From positions 1,133,349-1,197,348 of the forward strand of contig CBDCWA010000003.1 of assembly GCA_965223255.1 (NCBI GenBank): 64,000 nucleotides of DNA, given 5' to 3'. This document shows, piece after piece, positions 8,139 to 17,519 of the stretch (position 1 is its first letter; every line of letters starts with the position of its first letter). Origin of the DNA: CBDCWA01 sp965223255 (GTDB taxonomy: Bacteria; Pseudomonadota; Alphaproteobacteria; Rhizobiales; Hyphomicrobiaceae). Below the pieces are notes generated by a model, which was not told the origin of the DNA, did no database searches, and was given only the letters and a program-made list of their open reading frames with translations. A program made the translations under genes and the position numbers.

Positions 8139-11100
8139 GTGGAGCCTATCGCCATCATCGGCATCGGTTGTCGCTTTCCTGGCGGCGCCGATGACGCTGA
8201 AAGCTACTGGTTATTGCTGCGAGACGGACGCACCGGCATCGGAGAAATCCCGCCTGAGAGATGGAGCCTGGACGGCTTTTACGATCCCAGACCGGACCTG
8301 CCTAACCGATCCTACTCCAAATGGGGCGGATTTCTCAGCAACATACGCAATTTTGACGCGTCCTTTTTTGGCCTATCACAGCGTGAAGCCGAAGCCATGG
8401 ACCCGCAGCAACGATTGTTGCTGATGACGGCTTGTGAGGCAGCATCGGACGCAGGATTACCTCTTGAGGAGCTGCGGCGCCAAAAAACCGGTGTATTCAT
8501 CGGTGTGTCAAACGTCGACTACGGATTTCTTCAACGCTATCGGAGCGGGCAGAGTGACAGCCATGCCGGCACAGGAACCGCTCTCTCCATCATTGCAAAC
8601 CGCATATCCAATCGGCTGGACCTGCCTGGCCCAAGCATGGGCATAGATACCGCCTGCTCATCTTCGCTCGTTGCAGTCGATGCGGCGTGCCGTCATCTGG
8701 CGGATGGTTCGTGCAATATTGCGCTTGCAGGGGGCGTAAATATTCTCCTTGACCCCCGCATGTTCATTACATTCAGCCGGGCGCGCATGCTATCGCCTAC
8801 TGGACGCATTCGCGCATTTGATGCTGCTGCCGACGGCTTTGTGCGCGGCGAAGGGGTCGGTGTCGTCCTGTTGCGTCGACTCGATGAGGCAATTGCGGCC
8901 GGAGACCGAATTTATGCCGTAATCGACGCAACGGCAGTCAATCAGGATGGCAGAACCGGCACGATTACCGAGCCCAGCCGCGATGCCCAAGCTGCGATGA
9001 TGCAGTCTGCCGCTGAGCAAGCCGGGATTAGCGATATCGACTACGTCGAAGCCCATGGCACGGGGACACTTGTCGGCGATCCAATCGAGGCAAGCGCGAT
9101 TGGCACGGTTTTCGGCAAGCCCCAAAGTGAAATGCCACTTTTAATTGGCTCGGTGAAAACAAATATTGGCCACCTTGAACCGGCAGCTGGTATTGCAGGG
9201 CTGATAAAGACGGCACTCGTTGTTCATCATCGCCACGTCCCAGCGAGCCGCAATTTCAAGGACCCCAACCCGGCCATTGACTTTGAGGCATTGGGCATCG
9301 CGGTAGTCAACCGACCACAGGATCTCAGAGACGACGCTTTGCCATTGCGCGCCTTGGTAAATTCCTTTGGGTTCGGTGGCACCAACGCATGCGTGCTATT
9401 AAGCAGTGTCCAAGGTCAAACCTCAACAAGCCGCGATTGCGTTCCAATTGCCAGCGCTACTGAGAGGCCGAGTGAACCGCACCCAGTTGCTGTCCCGCTA
9501 TCGGCGCCAACGGGGCCGCATTTGCAACACCTTGCCGCGCGATTTGCAGCGGCGATCGAGTGCGGCTCGCTTGCCCGATGCAGCGTTAGCGAGATTGCCG
9601 GTGCAATCGCCGCCCAACGTGATCATGACAAACATCGTGCTGTGATCATTGCCACCACTTCCGAGCAACTTCACCAGCGGCTTCTTTGTCTTGCCGAGGG
9701 ACGCGAGTGGCCTGCAGAAGACCGCCACGCGCCGCCGGAAATCATCACCGGTAAAGCCGAAACGGGACGCAAGCTCGTCTTCACATTGACCGGTCAGGGC
9801 GGACAATGGTGGTCAATGGGCCGCGAGTTGATCGCGCAATCGTCGGTTTTCCGTCAAACGCTAGAGGCATTCGATCGCGTCTTCGAAGAGATTGGTGGCT
9901 GGTCGGTGCTGGACGTTCTTGGTGCGGACGAGGCGGATAGCAGGATCCACGACGCCGCCGTCACCCCAGCCGTTATGTTCGCGTTTCAGGCAGGGCTCGC
10001 GGCGCTTTGGCGTACGAGAGGCGTGCGCCCCGATATGGTCCTCGGCCACAGCTTCGGCGAAGTAACTGCGGCCTACCTTGCCGGAGGCCTTGAATTTGAG
10101 GCTATCGCGCGGCTGGTCAATCAACGCGGACTAATTCGAGGGCAGGTCGACCGCCTCGGTACCATGGCGGCGATTGGTCTCGCCGCAGATACCATAAAGC
10201 CCTTGCTGCCCGTTGATGGCAGTATCGAGATCGGCGGCTATAATTCGCCAGACATGGTGACGCTAACCGGCGATGAAGCAGCTATAGATGCGCTCATCGA
10301 GAAGTTGAATCGCGACGACCCGACTGTTTTGACACGCAAGCTGGCGCTCGACTTTGCCTATCATTCGAGCTGGTTTTCACCGGTCGAAGAACACTTCAAA
10401 ACAGCGGTTGGCAAACTGGAAACCGCACCACCAACCCTGCCTGTGATCTCCACCGTAACCGGCGAAACGAACGACAGGTTCGATGCCGATTACTGGTGGC
10501 AAAATCTGCGCAAGCCCGTTCTCTACCAACAGGCGATCGAGCGGGCGTTGGAGCTTGGCGGCGATACGTTTATAGAACTTGGACCGCATCGCACGCTTTC
10601 AAATATGACGGCTGCGTGTGCCGCCGCTAAGGGCCGCTCCGTCAAAACGGTGAGCACGCTCGACAGGCGTTGGGGCGATCTGGTGTCCATCGCAGTCGCC
10701 ACAGCGCAGCTCTATGTCTCCGGTGTTGAAGTCAACTGGTCTGCCATAAACGGGCAGGGCGGTCGTGGCATCTCACTGCCACATCAACCGTGGATCCTGC
10801 GCGATGTCTGGAGGGAGCCCGAAGAAGCGGCCCAGGTTATGCGACCACCGCCAGCTCATCCATTGCTTGGCCGAAGTGAGGTGAGCCCAACGCCGGTCTG
10901 GACGACTGAAATCGGCCTCTCAACACATCCCTTTCTTGACGACCACCGCATCGACGGCGCGTGCATTTTCCCAGCCGCAGCGTATGTTGACATGCTTACC
11001 GCCGCCGCGCGCGAGGTACTGGATTGCGAGGCAATTGAGCTTGTCGACGTCACATTTGCCGCCGCGCTCCGCATCGATGCAGACGATTCTTTTCAACTCA

Positions 11101-14100
11101 GAACTCAATACGATGTCACTCGGCGGCGCTTGACCATCAATTCACGGTTGCGGGGTAGTTCGGGCGAGTGGCAATTGCGCGCCAAGGCAACGATCTATCC
11201 CCTGCAGAAAACCACACCGGTTGATCTCCCCAATCCGACCCTCCCAAGTCATTCAATAGATGCTGGTGAATTCTACCGGACGGCGGATGAAAATGGTTTT
11301 GGTTGGGGAGCCCATTTCCAAGGTCTTCAATCCATATCGGCAGATTGCGGTGAAGCGGTCGGAGAGATTGGCATCGAGGATCATTCCGACTCGGCACAAC
11401 AACCATTCGTTCTGGACCCCAGAGCATTGGATTGCGCTTTTCAGCTTATGCTTGCCTGCGACGCGGAGATCGGTGCAAGCAGATCGGTTCCAGTCGGCAT
11501 TGCCCGGGTTGCCGTCTATGGCAACCTCGGAAGACATTGCCGTGCCACTGCAAAAACACGCGCTGGAGCCAATGGGATAGTGGCCAGCGTTTCGATAACC
11601 TCTAACACCGGCTCACCGATTTTGCATTGTAATGGGATTTGGGTCCGGCGCATGCATAAGGCGCAGAACTGGTCCACACGTGGTGGGGATAAACCGCGCT
11701 GCTATTTTGAAACTTTCGAACCCGTTGTCGAAGACGCTGCCCCAACCATTCATGACAGCACCTGGTTATTATTTGCCGCCCAGAACTGCAGCACATCGCA
11801 GCGCATAGCCAATGCATTTTCTGCGCACGGCGGAACGGTCGAGATCTGTTCCATCAGCGCTGAATCCGGCCTCGATCACCACACCTATATGGAAGCTATC
11901 GCCGGGTGCGCCGCCCGAACGCAATTGGCCGGAATTATCTACGCAATGCCATTACACCCATTGGCTGAGCCAAGAATGGATATAGCTGTGGCCGCATCAG
12001 ATGGCGTTTTGCGTGCCACGGCGTTCGGTCAAGCACTCGCAAAATCTGTCGCTGACGAGCCGCTGCCGCCAATCACTGTGCTGACCCAAAACGCGCGGGT
12101 GCTTGAACCACAAGACGCTGTGAGCGATGCCAGCATCATCCAGTCTGCCCTGCTCGGACTGTTTCGTACTATTTCACTAGAGGTGCCGGACCTATTGTTG
12201 AAGCTCGTCGATTTCGATGCGGACACGGCACGCGATCTCAGCGTTCTTTTCGACATCGTCTCACGAAACAGCCGAGAGACCGAGTATTTGGTTCGCTCTG
12301 GTAGAGCCTATGCAGCCCGCCTCGGTGAATTAGATGAAAGCGACTTGATACCGTCCAGCATACCGCTTTCCAAGCTGGACAACGCTCGTAATTTTGTGTT
12401 GCGCCATAGCGGGCCACCAGGCCCCCATGGCCTACGATGGCAACAGGCGCCGCAGACGTCTCTCGGCCCCGATGATGTGACTGTCGAGGTTCAAGCGGTT
12501 GGTTTGAACTACCGCGACGTCATGGCGGTATCAAGCGCGTTGCCGGAATACGCTGAACCGACACCGGCTATCGAAGCGCTTGGCCTAGAGCTTTCCGGCG
12601 TTGTAATCGCGCGCGGCGACAACGTCAAATTGCTTGATATTGGTGACCACGTGCTTGGCATGGGACGCGGCGCGTTCCAACGTTTTGTTACTTGGCCCGC
12701 TGTTTCATTGCAGCGCGCACCGCCCGCTCTCTCGCACATTCAAGCCGCCACAATCCCATCAACATTTCTAACTGCCCACTATGCGCTTAACTATGTTGCC
12801 CGTCTGCAGTCGGTAGACAGCCTTCTCATTCACAGTGCAACAGGCGGTGTGGGTCTGGCTGCCATTGCATTGGCTCGGCGTGCTGGTGCGCGCATTATTG
12901 CAACGGCCGGTAGCCCGCAAAAACGTGAACACCTTAAGGCTCTTGGCATTGCTGATGTTTTTGACTCACGCAGCCTTGGCTTTGCTGACGACGTGCTGCA
13001 CGCGACCGACGGACGCGGCGTCGATGTCGTGCTCAATGCGCTGGAAGGCCCGTTCATCGACAAGGGGCTAAGCTGCCTTGCGTCATATGGCCGGTTCCTC
13101 GAGCTGGGCAAGCGTGATGTGTACGCAGACAGCGCCTTAGGGCTCGGGAGCCTGCGTTCAAATATTTCGTTTCACGTCATCGATCTCGCAGCTCTGATTG
13201 CGGACAGGCCGGACTATGCAGCCGTCATGCTCGACGAAGTTATGTCGATGCTCAAGGCGAATGAAATTGAGGTTCTTCCGTCATCGGCGTTTGGCGCTTC
13301 GAACATTGGCGATGCGTTCAGATTTATGTCGGGTGCAAAACACATTGGCAAGGTCGTGGTTCGGATCGACGACCCGGAGACCGAGATCGAAACAGGACTG
13401 GCAGATGGTGCACCCCTAGATTCGAATGGGACTTATCTGGTGACGGGTGGCACCACCGGTTTTGGTCGTGCAGTCGGCGAATGGCTAGCAAAGCGCGGTG
13501 CGGGGCGTGTCGTACTTGCCTCACGCCGTGCCGATACCGGCGAATTCGAGATGTCCAACACGCGGATCGAGACGCTTTGTCTCGACGTCGCCGACACCAA
13601 ATCGGTTGTGAATCAGGTTGCGTCGATGACCGCATCAGACAAGCCGCTGCGTGGCATTATCCACGCCGCAGTTGTCTATGAGGACGCTCTACTTCAAAAC
13701 ATGACCAGAGAGAGGATTAGCCGGGTGCTGGCACCGAAAATCGATGGTGCACTCAATCTCACCCGTGCCGTTGAATTATCAGAAACGAAATTGGATTTCT
13801 TCGTCTCCTTTGCGTCCCTTGCCCAAGTGGTGGGATGGGCCGGCCAATCAAATTATGCCGCCGCCAACAGCTTTCTCGAGGGGCTGGTGCACTGGCAAAG
13901 GGCGCGCGGCATTCCGGGAAAATGTATCAACTGGGGCGCGCTCGATGAGAGCGGTCATGTTGCTCGTAATAAGAAGATGCAGAGTTATTTGGCGAGTACC
14001 GGCTGGATCGGTATCGACAATGAGACAGCCATTGCGTGTCTTGCCAAGTGCCTCGATTCCGGCCTGCCTACACTGACCATCGCGGCAGCCGACTGGAGGC

Positions 14101-14477
14101 GTTTGGCGACAACACATCCAACGCTGGCGCAATCACATCGGACGGCTGGTCTCGTGACCGCTGCAAACGACACAACAGACGCGTTATCGTGTGAATTGGC
14201 GGGCTTGCAAGGTGATGACCTCGAGGATGCGGCCTTGCGATTAGTGCATACAGAAGCTGCCAAAGTACTTAGAACGAGCGCCGACGACATTGCGACATGC
14301 GAGACCTTAGATGATGCCGGAATCGATTCCCTATCAACCTTCGAGCTGAGATTACGAATCGAACAACGGCTTAGACTTGATGTCCCAATAACCCGATATG
14401 CGCGCGCATCGCGCTTCCGCGATCTGGCTGCATTGGCCCGCACCCTCGTGGAGGAGGCAAGAGCTCGCAGACAGTGA
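8139..14477 (+). CDS. Highly reducing monomodular type I polyketide synthase (KS-AT-DH-ER-KR-ACP)
   Basis: A 2112-residue multifunctional acyl-chain synthase. KS: DTACSSSL with Cys about 173, EAHGTGT and KTNIGHLEPAAG, all catalytic residues present. AT: GHSFGE with Ser about 638; its specificity block reads FAYHS, like iterative reducing synthases. DH: HRIDGACIFP with His about 936, and DPRALDCAFQ. ER: NYRDVMA and SATGGVGLAA near 1565. KR: YLVTGGTTGFG near 1765 plus SFAS and QSNYAAAN. ACP: GIDSLS with Ser about 2064. No thioesterase domain follows. GTG at 8139 is chosen because AAGAAGGA lies 7 nt upstream and the protein then begins at the KS (VEPIAIIGIG). Full reduction implies a saturated acyl product. 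It is divergent from lipS1; a link to lipoate is only inference. Confidence 0.92.
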   Translation: MEPIAIIGIGCRFPGGADDAESYWLLLRDGRTGIGEIPPERWSLDGFYDPRPDLPNRSYSKWGGFLSNIRNFDASFFGLSQREAEAMDPQQRLLLMTACEAASDAGLPLEELRRQKTGVFIGVSNVDYGFLQRYRSGQSDSHAGTGTALSIIANRISNRLDLPGPSMGIDTACSSSLVAVDAACRHLADGSCNIALAGGVNILLDPRMFITFSRARMLSPTGRIRAFDAAADGFVRGEGVGVVLLRRLDEAIAAGDRIYAVIDATAVNQDGRTGTITEPSRDAQAAMMQSAAEQAGISDIDYVEAHGTGTLVGDPIEASAIGTVFGKPQSEMPLLIGSVKTNIGHLEPAAGIAGLIKTALVVHHRHVPASRNFKDPNPAIDFEALGIAVVNRPQDLRDDALPLRALVNSFGFGGTNACVLLSSVQGQTSTSRDCVPIASATERPSEPHPVAVPLSAPTGPHLQHLAARFAAAIECGSLARCSVSEIAGAIAAQRDHDKHRAVIIATTSEQLHQRLLCLAEGREWPAEDRHAPPEIITGKAETGRKLVFTLTGQGGQWWSMGRELIAQSSVFRQTLEAFDRVFEEIGGWSVLDVLGADEADSRIHDAAVTPAVMFAFQAGLAALWRTRGVRPDMVLGHSFGEVTAAYLAGGLEFEAIARLVNQRGLIRGQVDRLGTMAAIGLAADTIKPLLPVDGSIEIGGYNSPDMVTLTGDEAAIDALIEKLNRDDPTVLTRKLALDFAYHSSWFSPVEEHFKTAVGKLETAPPTLPVISTVTGETNDRFDADYWWQNLRKPVLYQQAIERALELGGDTFIELGPHRTLSNMTAACAAAKGRSVKTVSTLDRRWGDLVSIAVATAQLYVSGVEVNWSAINGQGGRGISLPHQPWILRDVWREPEEAAQVMRPPPAHPLLGRSEVSPTPVWTTEIGLSTHPFLDDHRIDGACIFPAAAYVDMLTAAAREVLDCEAIELVDVTFAAALRIDADDSFQLRTQYDVTRRRLTINSRLRGSSGEWQLRAKATIYPLQKTTPVDLPNPTLPSHSIDAGEFYRTADENGFGWGAHFQGLQSISADCGEAVGEIGIEDHSDSAQQPFVLDPRALDCAFQLMLACDAEIGASRSVPVGIARVAVYGNLGRHCRATAKTRAGANGIVASVSITSNTGSPILHCNGIWVRRMHKAQNWSTRGGDKPRCYFETFEPVVEDAAPTIHDSTWLLFAAQNCSTSQRIANAFSAHGGTVEICSISAESGLDHHTYMEAIAGCAARTQLAGIIYAMPLHPLAEPRMDIAVAASDGVLRATAFGQALAKSVADEPLPPITVLTQNARVLEPQDAVSDASIIQSALLGLFRTISLEVPDLLLKLVDFDADTARDLSVLFDIVSRNSRETEYLVRSGRAYAARLGELDESDLIPSSIPLSKLDNARNFVLRHSGPPGPHGLRWQQAPQTSLGPDDVTVEVQAVGLNYRDVMAVSSALPEYAEPTPAIEALGLELSGVVIARGDNVKLLDIGDHVLGMGRGAFQRFVTWPAVSLQRAPPALSHIQAATIPSTFLTAHYALNYVARLQSVDSLLIHSATGGVGLAAIALARRAGARIIATAGSPQKREHLKALGIADVFDSRSLGFADDVLHATDGRGVDVVLNALEGPFIDKGLSCLASYGRFLELGKRDVYADSALGLGSLRSNISFHVIDLAALIADRPDYAAVMLDEVMSMLKANEIEVLPSSAFGASNIGDAFRFMSGAKHIGKVVVRIDDPETEIETGLADGAPLDSNGTYLVTGGTTGFGRAVGEWLAKRGAGRVVLASRRADTGEFEMSNTRIETLCLDVADTKSVVNQVASMTASDKPLRGIIHAAVVYEDALLQNMTRERISRVLAPKIDGALNLTRAVELSETKLDFFVSFASLAQVVGWAGQSNYAAANSFLEGLVHWQRARGIPGKCINWGALDESGHVARNKKMQSYLASTGWIGIDNETAIACLAKCLDSGLPTLTIAAADWRRLATTHPTLAQSHRTAGLVTAANDTTDALSCELAGLQGDDLEDAALRLVHTEAAKVLRTSADDIATCETLDDAGIDSLSTFELRLRIEQRLRLDVPITRYARASRFRDLAALARTLVEEARARRQ

Positions 14478-14674
14478 TCTACGCCGCCGAGTACAACCGC
14501 CCGGATTTTAGAGCATGAATTGGGGTCTCCAGACAGCGGTTCATCGCGGTTCGAATTTGCAACGCGAGACAGATGCGCCCAGGGCATCAAGTCGTTGCTT
14601 CGGTCGGCTATTCCTTAGTGATCCAGCGCAACGGTTCTCTCAATCTCGAAGTCGGGACGGACCGCGAGGTGCCT

Positions 14675-15073
14675 CTAACTTGAAATGTCCGTCGGGCGCG
14701 GCACCCGAGATAGACAACCAACCAACCGATCCATACGCTCATTATCGAACGCCTGCCACAACTCCGTAATTTGCTGATCAAGCAGGGTCCGATCCGACAA
14801 CGCCGCGTCGGATCTCAAGAGGGTGTAAACCGCCACCAAGAGGGGCTCGAGTGTTGACCGCAACTCATGGGTGCGACGATCGTCGGTCGTCCAACCGAGC
14901 TTCATGCCAGCCGCAACAAAAGCGGAAATTTCATCATGCGAGGCTGCAAGATCCAGCAACTGGGTGAGCCGTCTGGTATCCTCTGAAATGAGATGCTGTC
15001 GGAAATAGCTCTGTTCCACCGCCTGCTGACGCCTCAAATCCTCGATCAGTTGCATCGACGTCCCGTCCTGCAT
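14675..15073 (-). CDS. Hypothetical helical protein
   Basis: About 132 residues from the ATG at 15073, which follows GGTGGGCGA; an upstream in-frame ATG at 15124 gives a less natural start. No family recognised. The sequence is rich in Leu, Gln, Arg and Asp/Glu, probably all alpha-helical and soluble, with only one Cys (VGCLSR) near the end. It lies between the PKS (convergent, 197-nt gap holding nothing recognisable) and the divergent ArsR regulator, sharing that promoter region with its perfect dyad at 15119. It may therefore belong to the sulfur regulon, but no function is assigned. Confidence 0.55.
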   Translation of the reverse strand: MQDGTSMQLIEDLRRQQAVEQSYFRQHLISEDTRRLTQLLDLAASHDEISAFVAAGMKLGWTTDDRRTHELRSTLEPLLVAVYTLLRSDAALSDRTLLDQQITELWQAFDNERMDRLVGCLSRVPRPTDISS

Positions 15074-15118
15074 TCGCCCACCCTTTAGGTGGCTCGTCCC
15101 CGAATTGGCTCTGTTTAT

Positions 15119-15134
15119 ATTCAATCTTGCGAAT
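15119..15134. promoter_or_regulatory. Candidate operator in the arsR upstream region
   Basis: ATTCAATCTTGCGAAT, a perfect ATTC-N8-GAAT dyad, 144 nt before the ArsR-type gene and 46 nt before the divergent hypothetical gene. Autoregulation of the ArsR gene is the simplest reading. Confidence 0.6.
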
Positions 15135-15154
15135 TTACTATCAGGAGAGTACTT

Positions 15155-15190
15155 TTTAAAGCTATGAACCGGTTTAAAGCTATGAACCGG
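15155..15190. repeat. Perfect 18-bp tandem duplication upstream of arsR
   Basis: TTTAAAGCTATGAACCGG occurs twice head to tail (15155-15172 and 15173-15190) with no mismatch, between the candidate operator at 15119 and the ArsR start at 15278. It could be a doubled promoter element or a recent slippage event. Confidence 0.85.
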
Positions 15191-15277
15191 TCAATCGATA
15201 AAATGAGGCATCTCCGCTCCTTCGCTTGAACGATGCCTTGTTCTCCGCTTCTTGCGGGTGAGTAACGCGACGATTGG

Positions 15278-15664
15278 ATGATGATGCGCGAAGCAACCGA
15301 CGAGCGCGACAGTGAGAATGACAAAGAAGCTTCTCTGATTGGCGAAGATTTTGCCAAGCAGATGTATGCATCTGCCTCGAATGCGGCCCAGTTCTTGCGC
15401 TCGATAGGCAGTGAGCACCGTCTAATGATCCTGTGCTGCTTGATGGAAGGCAGCAAGACGGTGACCGAAATTTGCCAGGCGATTGGTGCCAGGCAGGCAC
15501 TCGTTTCGCAGCATCTGACGCGCCTCCGCCTGGATGGCTTGGTGAAGGTCGAGCGCGAGGGCACCTTTGCCCACTATTCGATGGACGATCCTCTGGTTCG
15601 AAACATCGTCACAGCCCTTCACGAGCGATTTTGCCAAGATGTGGCACCGACGACCAAGCAATAG
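15278..15664 (+). CDS. ArsR-family regulator, SqrR/sHdrR/SoxR-like persulfide sensor
   Basis: A 128-residue winged-helix repressor: LRSIGSEHRLMILCCLMEG, then the recognition helix AIGARQALVSQHLTRLRLDGLVKVEREG. Cysteines lie at LMILCC, EICQ and a C-terminal RFCQDV. The pair formed by the first and last matches the two-Cys thiol switch of SqrR-type repressors, in which persulfide forms a polysulfide bridge and releases DNA. The gene begins with three consecutive ATGs. It sits next to a perfect dyad at 15119 and between the sHdr and Sox regions, suiting a repressor of sulfur oxidation. Ligand specificity is inferred. Confidence 0.85.
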   Translation: MMMREATDERDSENDKEASLIGEDFAKQMYASASNAAQFLRSIGSEHRLMILCCLMEGSKTVTEICQAIGARQALVSQHLTRLRLDGLVKVEREGTFAHYSMDDPLVRNIVTALHERFCQDVAPTTKQ

Positions 15665-15950
15665 GCAGGGTGCCACGCACGCGCCGGCCAGGGCAAAAAA
15701 AGTTGAAGCAATTGCTAAATTTTTCGGGTTGCTCAATTCGCTGACGGACCGAAACCCCGCATGCAAATGTCCAACAGTATCGCTCGCCCCCTCTGCTAGG
15801 CCGCACGTGGCCCAGACGACGAACAATCATTTCGGGCAACACGCAGTACCTCGGGGCAGCGAGCATACAAGTCTGAGCAAGGCGGAGTTCGATTTGCTCG
15901 ACACGGATGTCCGTCAAGACCAAATCCGGACAAAGTCGATCAACCAATAG

Positions 15951-16427
15951 CTATTTGGCTGCGGACTGCACGATTTCATTGAGCAACTTCTCTATCTTTG
16001 CCAATGCTCGTTGAGATGCCCCCGAACCAGCCCCTATTGGTCGACGATAACCGATATGGATCGTCCCGCTGTTTGCAACTGTTTCGTACGCGAAAACCAC
16101 GTAGGGACAGATACCCATGTTTGCTGGGTCGGCGTTTACAGCCTCATTGGTCAGCTTGGCCGAGCAGAATTGGATATACTTTGCATTCTTGTAGGGCGAT
16201 TTCACACCGACGGCCCCACTGGTGCGCGATAGCATTGAATCAACATGCCCGGTGTAATCAATAACAAGGCCCTTGTTGACAATGGCACCGCTTAGTTCAA
16301 ACACAACGTCATCGAAGTTGCCCTTTTTCGACGTAATCTTGTAACCCGCGGACTGAGCCGCCACCTGAACAACACCGAAGAGCAAGCAAGCTATGATCAA
16401 AGCTGTTCTTTTGGTTCCGTCATACAT
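15951..16427 (-). CDS. Exported DUF302-family protein
   Basis: A 158-residue protein with a signal peptide (TALIIACLLFGVVQVAAQS, cleavage about residue 26) and a DUF302-like domain: an early TSKKGNFDDVVFELSGAI helix, GLVIDYTGHVD strand, IQFCSAKL and a final SGTIHIGYRRPI strand. Two cysteines remain in the mature protein (FCSA and GICPY). DUF302 function is not established; members often occur with sulfur-oxidation genes. It is downstream of the exported DsrE-like gene on the same strand but separated from it by a strong terminator. The preceding 286 nt (15665-15950) hold no convincing gene. Confidence 0.75.
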   Translation of the reverse strand: MYDGTKRTALIIACLLFGVVQVAAQSAGYKITSKKGNFDDVVFELSGAIVNKGLVIDYTGHVDSMLSRTSGAVGVKSPYKNAKYIQFCSAKLTNEAVNADPANMGICPYVVFAYETVANSGTIHIGYRRPIGAGSGASQRALAKIEKLLNEIVQSAAK

Positions 16428-16572
16428 TCCTTTATCCTTCTCCTAGCTTTGGCGAACCAAAAGCCGACGCGGTTGAATGAAGCGCAAAAGCATCTGCGCC
16501 TTGCATCAGCTGGCCGCAGTTCACAAGGATATCAGCATGACAAAGAATGAATTCTTTATCTTGATCCAAGGC

Positions 16573-16604
16573 AAAAAAAGCCCCGTCGCAATGGTGGCGG
16601 GGCT
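16573..16604 (-). terminator. Intrinsic terminator after the exported DsrE-like gene
   Basis: AGCCCCG (16579-16585) pairs with CGGGGCT (16598-16604); read on the minus strand the stem is followed by seven T. It lies 56 nt beyond the stop at 16661, ending the CBS/DsrE-like transcript before the DUF302 gene. Confidence 0.85.
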
Positions 16605-16660
16605 GACTAGCGGCGTAGTTGGATCATGTGCCGCAACACATTCCGAAGTGCAAAAAGGAT

Positions 16661-17149
16661 TTACGGCTTAATGTATGTATAGCCCTGCGCCTGAAGCTTT
16701 GCCAATTCAGCAACTCCGCTAGGCACGATATCCTTCTTCGAGACGCCATAGAGATCTTGTTCATAATTCACTTTGCGACCTCGCAACGTATTCGCGCAAA
16801 CCTGAAAAGATACGCCTTGGCTCTTCAAACCTTCGATCTTAGCAGTCATGGTATGAGTGGCGTTGCCGTACTTCATTTTCCTGGTGCGCTTGAGAGCTTC
16901 AGGCTCAAGCAATAAGGTCAATCCGTTTCCGTGCAGGACAACCTTTAAGTCGAGGTTCTCCGCGCCGACTGCATTGATATGATTCTGGATGTTGCGCATC
17001 GCTCCAGCTTGTTGTTTCGGATTATCATAATTTATATGATAGACGACCTTCTGCTTCCCATAACCTTTCTGGGCATACAACGTCGTCGGGTGCGCAAGAA
17101 CAGCTATAAGTAAAGCCGCAAGAAAACCAAAAAACACATTCCGTTTCAT
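16661..17149 (-). CDS. Exported DsrE-like protein
   Basis: 162 residues: a signal peptide (FFGFLAALLIAVLAHPTTLYAQ) followed by a DsrE/DsrF-like domain (VVYHINYDNPKQQ, LKVVLHGNGL, FQVCANTL). The single mature Cys (VCANTL, about residue 118) sits where DsrE-type proteins often carry the active thiol, so a periplasmic sulfur-binding role is plausible but unproven. TCCT-rich sequence upstream gives a good AGGAGGAAAC ribosome site before the ATG at 17149. It lies downstream of the CBS gene and ends in a clear terminator. Confidence 0.78.
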   Translation of the reverse strand: MKRNVFFGFLAALLIAVLAHPTTLYAQKGYGKQKVVYHINYDNPKQQAGAMRNIQNHINAVGAENLDLKVVLHGNGLTLLLEPEALKRTRKMKYGNATHTMTAKIEGLKSQGVSFQVCANTLRGRKVNYEQDLYGVSKKDIVPSGVAELAKLQAQGYTYIKP

Positions 17150-17519
17150 TGTTTCCTCCTTCTCTTATTCGTGCGAAACAATTTCGATCGCGCCTACTAT
17201 ACATTGTCGCACGCTACCTATCTTCACACAACTAATAATCTGAATTGTTGAATGTTATTTCCGCATCTGGCATTGGCGACCGATTGTGTCACGGCGCGAG
17301 GTGAAAACTCTACGCTGCTCGCGCTTCGGCGGGCTTAGGCACGCCCTCGACAATTTCCACTTAATGAGAGCACAATCCTAACTATTGGTCATTGAACAGA
17401 TGTTCTTCGTGGCTCTGCTGCCGATAGACCCACGTTGGCCTCAGGCTTTAACACTGCAAGCACCCGGCTCCAATGGAAATTAGGGCGCCGTCCGTTCTGC
17501 ACTTTACCATATTGTCGTC
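17150..17519. other. Non-coding gap of 370 nt
   Basis: No convincing gene. It contains a degenerate dyad (ATCT-N8-GAAT, 17238-17253) 89 nt upstream of the exported DsrE-like start, so this stretch probably holds that gene's promoter. Nothing else is recognisable. Confidence 0.5.

Noticed and set aside
15609..15947. Possible minus-strand gene between arsR and the DUF302 gene
   Set aside because: Overlaps the arsR end, is Cys/Arg-rich without pattern and has no ribosome site.
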